Of a stretch of 64,000 nt of DNA, positions 8,870-17,997 are shown piece by piece; within the stretch, counting starts at the first letter, position 1; each line of letters starts with the position of its first letter. This DNA comes from Chitinophagaceae bacterium (lineage in GTDB: Bacteria > Bacteroidota > Bacteroidia > Chitinophagales > Chitinophagaceae), in NCBI GenBank assembly GCA_016787135.1, contig JAEUVK010000066.1, positions 1-64,000 of the forward strand. The letters run 5' to 3'. The translations under genes were made by a program, and so were the position numbers. The notes beneath the pieces were generated by a model that was not told the origin of the DNA, ran no database searches, and saw only the letters and a program-made list of their open reading frames with translations.

Positions 8870-8944
8870 CGGAAGGTTTGCAGCGTTATGTGTGTATCAA
8901 CATAAAATCTTAGCAGGCCTTCCTTACGGAGGGCCTGTTTTTTT
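8858..8944 (+). promoter_or_regulatory. Transcription attenuator upstream of asd
   Basis: Segment 1 (8858-8866) pairs with segment 2 (8871-8879), eight of nine positions, closing a TGAC loop. Segment 2 (8871-8881, GGAAGGTTTGC) can instead pair with segment 3 (8913-8923, GCAGGCCTTCC) over 11 positions including two G-U pairs: the antiterminator. Segment 3 (8914-8923) otherwise pairs with segment 4 (8928-8937, GGAGGGCCTG) over ten positions with one G-U, a TTAC loop and seven T: an intrinsic terminator. The arrangements exclude each other. With the Thr/Lys leader peptide this is the classical amino-acid attenuation design: starvation would favour 2:3 and read-through into asd. Confidence 0.75.
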
Positions 8945-9002
8945 AAACACAATTATTCACCAAAAAACTTCACTTGTGAAAGTGAAGACGGGGGGACAAA
9001 AA

Positions 9003-9995
9003 ATGAAAGTTGCAGTCGTTGGCGCCACAGGTCTGGTGGGCTCTAAAATGTTACAGGTATTGGCAGAAAGAAATTTCCCGGTGACCGAACTGGTACCGGT
9101 AGCTTCTGAAAGATCAGTAGGCAAAGAAGTAGAATTCAAGGGTAAGAAATATAAGGTAGTGAGTATGACCGACGCTATCGCCGCTAAACCGGCTGTAGCT
9201 ATTTTTTCAGCAGGTGGCAGTACTTCATTGGAGTGGGCGCCGAAGTTTGCTGAAGCAGGTATCACCGTCATTGATAATTCTTCTGCATGGAGAATGGATC
9301 CGACGAAACCACTGGTGGTACCGGAGATCAATGCTGATGTACTGACAAAGAATGACAAGATCATTGCCAACCCGAACTGTTCAACCATACAGATGGTTGT
9401 AGCGTTGAACCCCCTGCATAAAAAATACGGTATAAAAAGAATTGTTGTTTCTACTTACCAAAGCGTTACGGGCACAGGTGTAAAAGCAGTCACCCAGTTA
9501 TTCAACGAAAGACAGGGTGTGGCTGGTGAAAGGGCTTACAAATACCCGATCGATCTGAATGTGATACCGCAGATAGATGTGTTTCTCGATAACGGATACA
9601 CGAAAGAAGAAATGAAGATGGTGAAAGAAACCTGCAAGATCATGCGGGATGATTCGATCCGTGTTACAGCAACAACAGTCCGTATACCTGTTGTCGGTGG
9701 CCACAGTGAAAGTGTGAACGTAGAGTTTGGAAAAGACTATGAACTTGGAGAAGTGAAATCGCTGTTACAATCCGCCCCGGGGGTGGTAGTGGTGGATGAT
9801 AACGCCAACCAGCTCTACCCCATGCCGATGGATGCGCATGAAAAAGATGAAGTATTTGTCGGCCGTTTGCGAAGGGATGAATCACAATCGAATACATTAA
9901 ATATGTGGGTGGTATCTGACAATCTCCGTAAAGGAGCAGCAACCAATGCTATCCAGATTGCGGAGTATCTTCTTTCTAAGAATCTACTCAACTAA
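9003..9995 (+). CDS. asd: Aspartate-semialdehyde dehydrogenase
   Basis: 330 residues from the ATG at 9003. An in-frame alternative start 37 codons earlier would run through the attenuator terminator and is rejected. The NADP-binding N-terminus reads MKVAVVGATGLVGSKMLQVL. The catalytic cysteine is Cys126 in IANPNCSTIQMV, and RIPVVGGHSESVNVEF holds the conserved His region. The enzyme reduces aspartyl phosphate to aspartate semialdehyde, the branch point to lysine, methionine and threonine, in the cytoplasm. Upstream lies a promoter, a Thr/Lys leader peptide and an attenuator. Its last 12 bases overlap the end of the convergent DUF2461 gene, and its likely terminator lies inside that gene. Confidence 0.97.
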   Translation: MKVAVVGATGLVGSKMLQVLAERNFPVTELVPVASERSVGKEVEFKGKKYKVVSMTDAIAAKPAVAIFSAGGSTSLEWAPKFAEAGITVIDNSSAWRMDPTKPLVVPEINADVLTKNDKIIANPNCSTIQMVVALNPLHKKYGIKRIVVSTYQSVTGTGVKAVTQLFNERQGVAGERAYKYPIDLNVIPQIDVFLDNGYTKEEMKMVKETCKIMRDDSIRVTATTVRIPVVGGHSESVNVEFGKDYELGEVKSLLQSAPGVVVVDDNANQLYPMPMDAHEKDEVFVGRLRRDESQSNTLNMWVVSDNLRKGAATNAIQIAEYLLSKNLLN

Positions 9996-10652
9996 AGCAC
10001 TATTGATAAATTCCAATAGCGGTTGCAACGCTTCAAAGCTTGCAACCGCTTTTTTTACCAGGTCTTTTGAAGTAAGGTCAGCATCTTTCAGGCTGGTCAT
10101 TGCTACAAAACTCTTCAGTTTCAGGTATTCAGCAGCAGGATTATCGGGTTCGTAGCCTTTCGGCACCCGGCTTAAGGTATATTCCGCATCACGGGAAAGA
10201 TCACCATACACAGCTTTGAATTTTTTACCGGTTATCACCTTCTTAAAAGCAGTAAGATTGTAATCTATTTCCTGCCTCACTTTATTCAGTTCGGGAGGCA
10301 TGGGCATCCACAGGCCACCGCCCACAAAGCTTTGTCCCGGCTCGCAATGGAAATAATATCCGCCAAACAAAGATTTTTTTCCTCCTTTATTTATATAAGC
10401 GCCCATATTAGTTTTGTAGGGGGATTTATCTTTTGAAAAACGGACATCCCGGTTGATACGGAACATACAGTCTTTGGCCACCAGCGATTTGATGGTAGGG
10501 TCATTTTTGGAATGTTTGTCTATCACAGTCTGTATAAAACCTGCAAAATCGCTTTTGGCAGATTCGTATTCTTTCCGGTGTTTATCAAACCACGGTTTAT
10601 TATTGTTTTTCTTCAGGTCTTTCAGGAATTTTAAAGTGGATGCCTGTAACAT
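9984..10652 (-). CDS. DUF2461 domain protein
   Basis: 222 residues, no signal peptide, so cytoplasmic. It has the DUF2461 pattern: N-terminal FLKDLKKNNNKPWFDKHR, then MFRINRDVRFSKDKSPYKT, GGYYFHCEPGQSFVGGGLWM-type segment (YYFHCEPGQSFVGGGLW) and RVPKGYEPDNPAAEYLK. The family is widespread and of unknown function. The gene converges on asd and shares 12 bp with its 3' end. About 30 bases before its own stop, the coding DNA contains a perfect inverted repeat that acts, on the other strand, like the asd terminator. LigA lies upstream on the same strand, 70 bp away. Confidence 0.9.
   Translation of the reverse strand: MLQASTLKFLKDLKKNNNKPWFDKHRKEYESAKSDFAGFIQTVIDKHSKNDPTIKSLVAKDCMFRINRDVRFSKDKSPYKTNMGAYINKGGKKSLFGGYYFHCEPGQSFVGGGLWMPMPPELNKVRQEIDYNLTAFKKVITGKKFKAVYGDLSRDAEYTLSRVPKGYEPDNPAAEYLKLKSFVAMTSLKDADLTSKDLVKKAVASFEALQPLLEFINSALVE
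10018..10056 (+). terminator. Intrinsic terminator for asd embedded in the DUF2461 coding sequence
   Basis: AGCGGTTGCAA (10018-10028) is perfectly complementary to TTGCAACCGCT (10040-10050); inside the loop GCTT and AAGC can extend the hairpin. Six further T follow (10051-10056), giving a run of seven. It begins 23 bp after the asd stop codon. On the opposite strand the same bases encode residues about 201-213 of the DUF2461 protein. Confidence 0.8.
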
Positions 10653-10722
10653 GATCTTTATTTTAATAAAAGTAAAACAGCGAGACGAATAAAAAGTTAT
10701 AAAGCGGACAAGCCAGCAGATA

Positions 10723-12843
<2,121 letters not shown>

Positions 12844-12963
12844 TTAAAGTTAGCTCCAAAGCTTATACGCTCTTTTATCGAAGAAAGAAGAATTAAAAAA
12901 TTAATGTGTCGTAAGTACATATTATGTATCTTCGGTTATTATTAATTGCCAATAATTGCTTTT

Positions 12964-15867
12964 ATGAAACGATTGCTGCTTACCTCGTGGTGCCTGCTAT
13001 TTGTTACCCAGTTTCTTTTTTCCCAGTTATTGACATGGACCCCCGACTTTGCTAAAGACAATGATAATATCACGATCACTGTTGATGCGACCAAAGGCAA
13101 CCAGGGACTGCAGAATTATAATCCCACAACGGATGTGTATGTGCATGTCGGCCTCATCACCAGTGCCAGCACCAGCAATACGGATTGGCGGTATTCAAAA
13201 TTTACCTGGGGTACTGCAACTGCTGCTGCACAGGCCACTTATCTTGGCAACAACAAATGGCAATATACTATTACCAATATCCGGGCATTTTTTAATGCCC
13301 CTGCAGGAGTACCGGCTGGAGAGACTATCCGAAAGATCGCCATCCTTTTTCGTAACGGAACGGGGTCTGTTGTTCAGCGAAATACCGATGGGAGCGACAT
13401 GTATATTCCCGTTTATGATAATACGATCGCTGTTCGGTTTTCGGCACCCGCTTTTCAGCCCACCTTTACACCTATATCAGAACCGATCAGTAAACAGGTC
13501 GGGGACAATATAAATGTTACAGGTATTGCGAACCAGTCTGCTGATATGAAGATCTACCTGAACGGGTCAGCGATTCAAACCGCAACAGGAGTAACTACAA
13601 TTTCTGCCAATCCGACCATTACGACCTCAGGCAACAATGAAATAGTAGTAGAAGCTACAGCCAGTGCTGTTACTAAAAAAGATACACTCAGGTTCTTCGT
13701 AGCTCCTGGTGTAAATATAGCCCCATTACCGGCAGGGGTCAGGGATGGTATCAATTATGCGGTCAATAATACAGAAGTAACATTGGTCTTGTATGCGCCC
13801 GGCAAAAACAGGGTATCAGTGATAGGAGAATTTACTGGCAGTAACTGGGCGGAACAGTCGCAGTATATCATGAATAAAACACCAGACGGTAATTATTGGT
13901 GGATCACTATAACAGGGCTTACTTCCGGGCAGGAATATGCCTTTCAGTATTTAGTGGATGGTAACCTGAAGATTGCTGAGCCGTATGCCGAAAAAATCCT
14001 TGATCCCGGTAATGATGGCTCTATCACATCGTCCACATATCCCAACCTCAAGCCTTACCCGGCCGGTCAAACGGGTATGGTGAGTGTGTTGCAAACCAAT
14101 CCACCCGCATATAGCTGGTCAGTATCAAATTTCTCAAGACCTGATAAAAGAAACCTGGTTATTTATGAATTGCTGTTACGGGATTTTATCCAGGCACATG
14201 ACTGGAAGACCCTGAAAGACACACTCAATTATTTAAAGAATCTTGGTGTGAATGCCATTGAAGTAATGCCTTTCAATGAATTTGAGGGGAACCTGAGCTG
14301 GGGTTATAATCCATTCCAGTATTTTGCCTTGGATAAATACTACGGACCAAAGAATAACCTGAAAGAGTTCATTGACAGTTGTCATAAAAAGGGGATAGCT
14401 GTCATCATGGACATAGTCTTGAACCATACGTATGGTCCTTCGCCATTGGCACGGCTATACTGGGATGCGCAAAATAACAGGCCGGCTGCCAATAATCCCT
14501 GGTACAATCCGGTAGCGCCTACCGCTTTTGGTTTTGGCGAGGATTTTAATCACTCAAGTACCGCCACTGTTTATTTCTTTAACCGGGTATTGCAGTACTG
14601 GCTTACCGAATATAAAATTGATGGCTATCGTTTTGATTTTTCAAAGGGGCTTACACAAACCCCTTCGACATCTGATGCAGGCTTTTCAGCCTATGATGCC
14701 AGCCGTATTGCCATCATAAATAACTATGCGAATACGATCAAGGCTATTTATCCTGACGCCTACATCATACTCGAACATTTTTGCGCAGATAACGAAGAAA
14801 AAGAATTATCAGACAATGGTTATATGCTTTGGTCAAATGTGTGGACACAATACCAGGAAGCATCCATGGGATATATCAGCAACTCAAACTTTGAAAGAGG
14901 AATCTATACGGCCAGGAATTGGCAAAACCCGCACCTCGTCACTTTCATGGAAAGCCATGATGAAGAAAGAATAACATACAAGAATATCAAGTATGGCAAC
15001 TCTTCCGGCAGCTATAATATCAAGACTGAAGCGACTGCATTGAACCGGATGGAACTGAATGCTGCATTCATGCTGACTATTCCGGGACCCAAAATGATCT
15101 GGGAATTTGGTGAATTAGGATATGATTTTTCCCGTTGCCACCTTGCCACCAACGGAGAAGGCGGAGATTGTAATACAAAAACAGATCCCAAGCCTATTCG
15201 CTGGGATTACCTGCAGGTCATACAGCGGAAAAGAGTATATGATATTTACAGCAGCATTAATAAACTGAGGTTTCATGGTTGGTACAAAGATGTATTCACT
15301 GGTAATAATATAAACCTTGCCCGGAACCTGTCAGGTGCTTTTAAAACTATAACGATCCGCAGTGCTAACGATACCTCCATGCTTTGCGTGATCGGCAACT
15401 TTGATGTGACCGCCCAGACTGCCAGCATTACTCTGCCGGCAGCGGGTACCTGGTATGATTACCTGAACGGAACAACTTTTACTGCTACAGGTGCTGCTCA
15501 ATCTATTACCCTCCAGCCGGGAGAATACCATATATACCTCAACCGTAACCTGGTGAATGCTGTTACCACACCTGTAATAGATATTAATAATCCCGGTAAT
15601 GACCTTCAGGTATTTGTTTACCCCAACCCTGTTGGCAGTAATTCTATATCCGAAATATATGTTCCTGAGAAAGGAAATGTACAGTTGGATATATTGAATG
15701 CACAGGGACAGAAGGTAGCCGTTATCTTTACTGGCGTATTACCCAAAGGCAAGCATATCATTTCCTTATCCGGAAAAACAAATAATTTGCCGGCCGGTAT
15801 GTATTTATTAAAAGTACAGACAAGGACCAGGGTCCGGTCTTTAAAGCTTTTAATAACCGCTCATTAA
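12964..15867 (+). CDS. Secreted GH13 alpha-amylase-family enzyme with E-set domains and T9SS tail
   Basis: 967 residues from the ATG at 12964 (a TTG six codons upstream is unlikely). Signal peptide MKRLLLTSWCLLFVTQFLFS. Residues ~20-155 are a beta-sandwich domain; ~255-350 resemble CBM48/E-set (YAPGKNRVSVIGEFTGSNW). The GH13 TIM barrel spans ~395-790 with DIVLNHTYG, nucleophile Asp558 (DGYRFDFSKG), acid/base Glu604 (AYIILEHF) and Asp666 (FMESHDEER). The C-terminus (VFVYPNPVG ... LPAGMYLLKVQ) is a type IX secretion signal, so the enzyme reaches the surface. Expected activity is cleavage of alpha-1,4 or alpha-1,6 glucan linkages; CBM48 favours a branched substrate, but this is inference. AACGATTGCTG directly follows the start codon (12968-12978). 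Confidence 0.93.
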   Translation: MKRLLLTSWCLLFVTQFLFSQLLTWTPDFAKDNDNITITVDATKGNQGLQNYNPTTDVYVHVGLITSASTSNTDWRYSKFTWGTATAAAQATYLGNNKWQYTITNIRAFFNAPAGVPAGETIRKIAILFRNGTGSVVQRNTDGSDMYIPVYDNTIAVRFSAPAFQPTFTPISEPISKQVGDNINVTGIANQSADMKIYLNGSAIQTATGVTTISANPTITTSGNNEIVVEATASAVTKKDTLRFFVAPGVNIAPLPAGVRDGINYAVNNTEVTLVLYAPGKNRVSVIGEFTGSNWAEQSQYIMNKTPDGNYWWITITGLTSGQEYAFQYLVDGNLKIAEPYAEKILDPGNDGSITSSTYPNLKPYPAGQTGMVSVLQTNPPAYSWSVSNFSRPDKRNLVIYELLLRDFIQAHDWKTLKDTLNYLKNLGVNAIEVMPFNEFEGNLSWGYNPFQYFALDKYYGPKNNLKEFIDSCHKKGIAVIMDIVLNHTYGPSPLARLYWDAQNNRPAANNPWYNPVAPTAFGFGEDFNHSSTATVYFFNRVLQYWLTEYKIDGYRFDFSKGLTQTPSTSDAGFSAYDASRIAIINNYANTIKAIYPDAYIILEHFCADNEEKELSDNGYMLWSNVWTQYQEASMGYISNSNFERGIYTARNWQNPHLVTFMESHDEERITYKNIKYGNSSGSYNIKTEATALNRMELNAAFMLTIPGPKMIWEFGELGYDFSRCHLATNGEGGDCNTKTDPKPIRWDYLQVIQRKRVYDIYSSINKLRFHGWYKDVFTGNNINLARNLSGAFKTITIRSANDTSMLCVIGNFDVTAQTASITLPAAGTWYDYLNGTTFTATGAAQSITLQPGEYHIYLNRNLVNAVTTPVIDINNPGNDLQVFVYPNPVGSNSISEIYVPEKGNVQLDILNAQGQKVAVIFTGVLPKGKHIISLSGKTNNLPAGMYLLKVQTRTRVRSLKLLITAH
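12968..12978 (+). promoter_or_regulatory. AACGATTGCT motif copy inside the start of the GH13 gene
   Basis: AACGATTGCTG begins one base into codon 2. It matches the motif found directly before susC1 and the SLC45-like transporter gene. Position just after the ATG would still allow a repressor to block transcription if it is an operator. Confidence 0.35.
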
Positions 15868-15878
15868 AAGTGTTGACT

Positions 15879-16595
15879 ATGACAGAAAAAGAATTGAACC
15901 TTAAGACGGCGGCGCTGGAGAAGATCAGCCACCTTGACTATTTTAATATAGCTATTTCGGTTGACTGCGTAATATTCGGCTATGAAAATAAAGAATTGAA
16001 AGTATTATTGATCAAATCTGACCTTGAGGAATTCTCAGGCCTGTACTCTTTATTAGGTGACCTGGTTCGCCCTGATGAAGACCTCGAAAGCGCTTCATAC
16101 AGGGTACTCGCTGACAGAACCGGCATGGAAGACGTTTATCTTGAGCAGGTGCATACATTTGGCAGTATAGCCCGTCACCCGTCGGGCCGGGTTATCACCA
16201 CCGCTTATTACTCCCTGATTGATATCACCCATCATAAATTGCAGCTTAACCATAATGATCTTCACTGGCATTCGGTAAATGATATTAAGAAGCTGGCCTT
16301 CGATCATAAACTCATATTGAACACCTGCCTGAAACGCCTGAGGGACCAGATCATGGAGAACCCTGTTGCTTTTAACCTGCTGCAGGATAAATTTTCTTTG
16401 CGTGAGCTGCAAGAAGTTTATGAAGCCATTCTCGATATAAAACTGGATCGCAGAAACTTCAGGAAAAAAATTGCCTTAAAAGACTGGTTGCAGGACCTTA
16501 ATGAAATGGAAACGAACTTATCCCATCGTCCTGGCAAACTATATGCCCTGAAGAAACAATACAAGACATCACGGGTAAGAAGTATGGCCGGTTAG
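15879..16595 (+). CDS. NrtR/AraR-like Nudix-related transcriptional regulator
   Basis: 238 residues from the ATG at 15879. Residues ~25-150 have the Nudix fold (ISVDCVIFGYENKELKVLLI, GLYSLLGDLVRPDEDLESAS) but the catalytic Nudix box is degenerate: the REUxEE segment reads YRVLADRTGM, lacking the metal-binding glutamates. Residues ~160-225 form a winged-helix (FSLRELQEVYEAILDIKLDR, then RNFRKKI). This is the architecture of NrtR-type regulators; Bacteroidota members include arabinose-responsive AraR. It follows the GH13 stop codon after 11 bp and so is probably transcribed with it. The ligand is unknown; a sugar or sugar-nucleotide is a reasonable guess from context. Confidence 0.85.
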   Translation: MTEKELNLKTAALEKISHLDYFNIAISVDCVIFGYENKELKVLLIKSDLEEFSGLYSLLGDLVRPDEDLESASYRVLADRTGMEDVYLEQVHTFGSIARHPSGRVITTAYYSLIDITHHKLQLNHNDLHWHSVNDIKKLAFDHKLILNTCLKRLRDQIMENPVAFNLLQDKFSLRELQEVYEAILDIKLDRRNFRKKIALKDWLQDLNEMETNLSHRPGKLYALKKQYKTSRVRSMAG

Positions 16596-16622
16596 AGCTG
16601 ACAGATCCGGTTAAAAAAGCAG

Positions 16623-17618
16623 TTACAGGGATCCGCCTTCTACAAAACGTGAAGGAAGAATAATAGATTTGGGTGCTGTTTTACTTTCCATGTTTTCCAG
16701 CATTCTTTTGATCGCCAGTTTGCCAAGCTCATAACCGCTGGTTTCGATATAAGAGATCTCCGGCTTAAATAGCCCCGGAATAAAACCATTACTGATTGCC
16801 AGTACAGAAATATCATCCGGCACAGAAAGGTCAGAATGATTGAGTGCTTTCATCGCCCCGATCAGTATCTCATCACTCATACAAAAAATATGGTCAGGCC
16901 GGGACGATCCGGAAATAGCTGATGCAACAATTTGTCTTGCTTCGTCACTATTATTACAAAATTTTATCCCGGGTTTTACTTTCTTGTTACCTTTTTCAAA
17001 AACACTTATAAATGCTTCCTTTCTTTTTTTAGTGATGGATAATTCCGGGTTTCCGAATATTGCCAGTATATTCTTCTTATTATATTTAATGATGGTATGC
17101 GCCGCCATAGTGGCTGCTTCTTCATCTGCCAGGCAGATTTTATCAAACATATCTGAATCCTGTACTTTGTCAAAGAAGATGACCGGCATTCCGGATTGCT
17201 GGTATTTGATGAATAACTCTCCTGAACAGGTATCGGGTGTTACAGAAATAAAGATACCATCTACACGGCTGTGTTTACAAAGCTTAAGGCTTTCTGCTTC
17301 CTGCAGGGGATCATCACCGGATTGCAGGATTAATAATGAATACCCGTTTTTTCTTGCTTCTTCTTCTACTGCAGAGATAAACGAATCATAAAACATATTG
17401 GAGATGGCAGGGACAATCACTCCGAAAACATTGCTTTTATTGGTGCGCAGGTTAATAGCATACGTATTGGGTTCGTATTCCATCAGCGCTGCCAGTTCTT
17501 TTACCTTCCTTTTAGTATTTTCAGAAATATCCGGGTGGTTCTTCAATGCCCTTGATACCGTGGATATACTCAGGTCAAGCTGAACAGATATCTTCTTTAA
17601 TGTGGCGTTTTGTCCCAT
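16623..17618 (-). CDS. LacI family transcriptional regulator 1
   Basis: 331 residues from the ATG ending at 17618; a TTG three codons earlier is less likely. The N-terminal LacI HTH reads LKKISVQLDLSISTVSRALK and the hinge region NTYAINLRTNKSN. The periplasmic-binding-like domain follows (FGVIVPAISNMFYDSFI ... GKLAIKRML). The C-terminus EGGSL is shared with LacI regulator 2 at 41190-42182. Recognition helix STVSRALK and following HPDISENTK are the same in both proteins, so they should read the same or very similar operators. It is divergent from susC1 with 379 bp between, which contains two overlapping operator-like sequences; autoregulation and susC1 control are inferred. Confidence 0.95.
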   Translation of the reverse strand: MGQNATLKKISVQLDLSISTVSRALKNHPDISENTKRKVKELAALMEYEPNTYAINLRTNKSNVFGVIVPAISNMFYDSFISAVEEEARKNGYSLLILQSGDDPLQEAESLKLCKHSRVDGIFISVTPDTCSGELFIKYQQSGMPVIFFDKVQDSDMFDKICLADEEAATMAAHTIIKYNKKNILAIFGNPELSITKKRKEAFISVFEKGNKKVKPGIKFCNNSDEARQIVASAISGSSRPDHIFCMSDEILIGAMKALNHSDLSVPDDISVLAISNGFIPGLFKPEISYIETSGYELGKLAIKRMLENMESKTAPKSIILPSRFVEGGSL

Positions 17619-17659
17619 AGCAAACAATCAAATTAAAAATACATCCAATATTTTTTCCA

Positions 17660-17687
17660 CCGAAAACATTTGCGGAAATGTTTGCGG
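17660..17687. promoter_or_regulatory. Two overlapping LacI-type operator candidates
   Basis: CCGAAAACATTTGCGG (17660-17675) is 12/16 palindromic, and GCGGAAATGTTTGCGG (17672-17687) is an imperfect second copy. Their centres are 12 bp apart, about one helical turn. Read on the minus strand the first contains GCAAATGTTTTC, two changes away from the perfect GCAAACGTTTGC palindrome at 33949-33960 with its centre pattern kept. They lie 42-69 bp upstream of lacI1. Confidence 0.5.
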
Positions 17688-17986
17688 GGTTGCTCTGGCG
17701 GCTCAGGCCCTGTTTGGGTGTTCTTTCTACACATTTTACAATATAAATTTAACTATTGAATGATTTTTAACGTTGCTTTTGAGATTTGTGCAGCAGGAAC
17801 GATCACGGTATTGCCTATAATAATACGCACAGTAAGAAGAATCCGGGTTATCAGGCACTATTGAACAGGTCAGAGTTATCAATCTTCAAGCCATCAACAT
17901 CTCGCTTCTCGTCATTATGATCACAGTCAGTTACTGAGAAGCAGGAAGATTTAAACAGGGATCAACACACTGATTATAACTACAAA

Positions 17987-17997
17987 AACGATTGCTT
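17987..17997 (+). promoter_or_regulatory. AACGATTGCTT motif abutting the susC1 start codon
   Basis: AACGATTGCTT ends at the base before ATG. The identical 11-mer has the same position before the SLC45-like transporter gene (34023-34033). It could be a LacI-family operator overlapping the translation start (complement GCAATCGTT) or an RNA-level element. Confidence 0.5.

Larger units (their letters stand above)
17619..17997. other. 379-bp divergent regulatory region lacI1 / susC1
   Basis: No coding frame or RNA gene is apparent. It holds two overlapping LacI-operator-like sequences (17660-17687) close to lacI1, and the AACGATTGCTT motif touching the susC1 start codon. I found no exact TAnnTTTG box on either strand. 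Confidence 0.6.

Noticed and set aside
8888-8905. Five-codon frame M-C-V-S-T just before the asd terminator as a possible second leader peptide
   Set aside because: Too short, no enrichment in Lys or Thr beyond one codon, and it falls between the attenuator segments rather than over segment 1.
8892-9002. 37-codon N-terminal extension of asd
   Set aside because: It would be translated through the attenuator terminator hairpin, and the normal NADP-binding start MKVAVVGATG begins at 9003.
16840-17391. 183-codon plus-strand frame opposite lacI1
   Set aside because: Hydrophobic, but it is the complement of the LacI core domain; no independent evidence for a gene.
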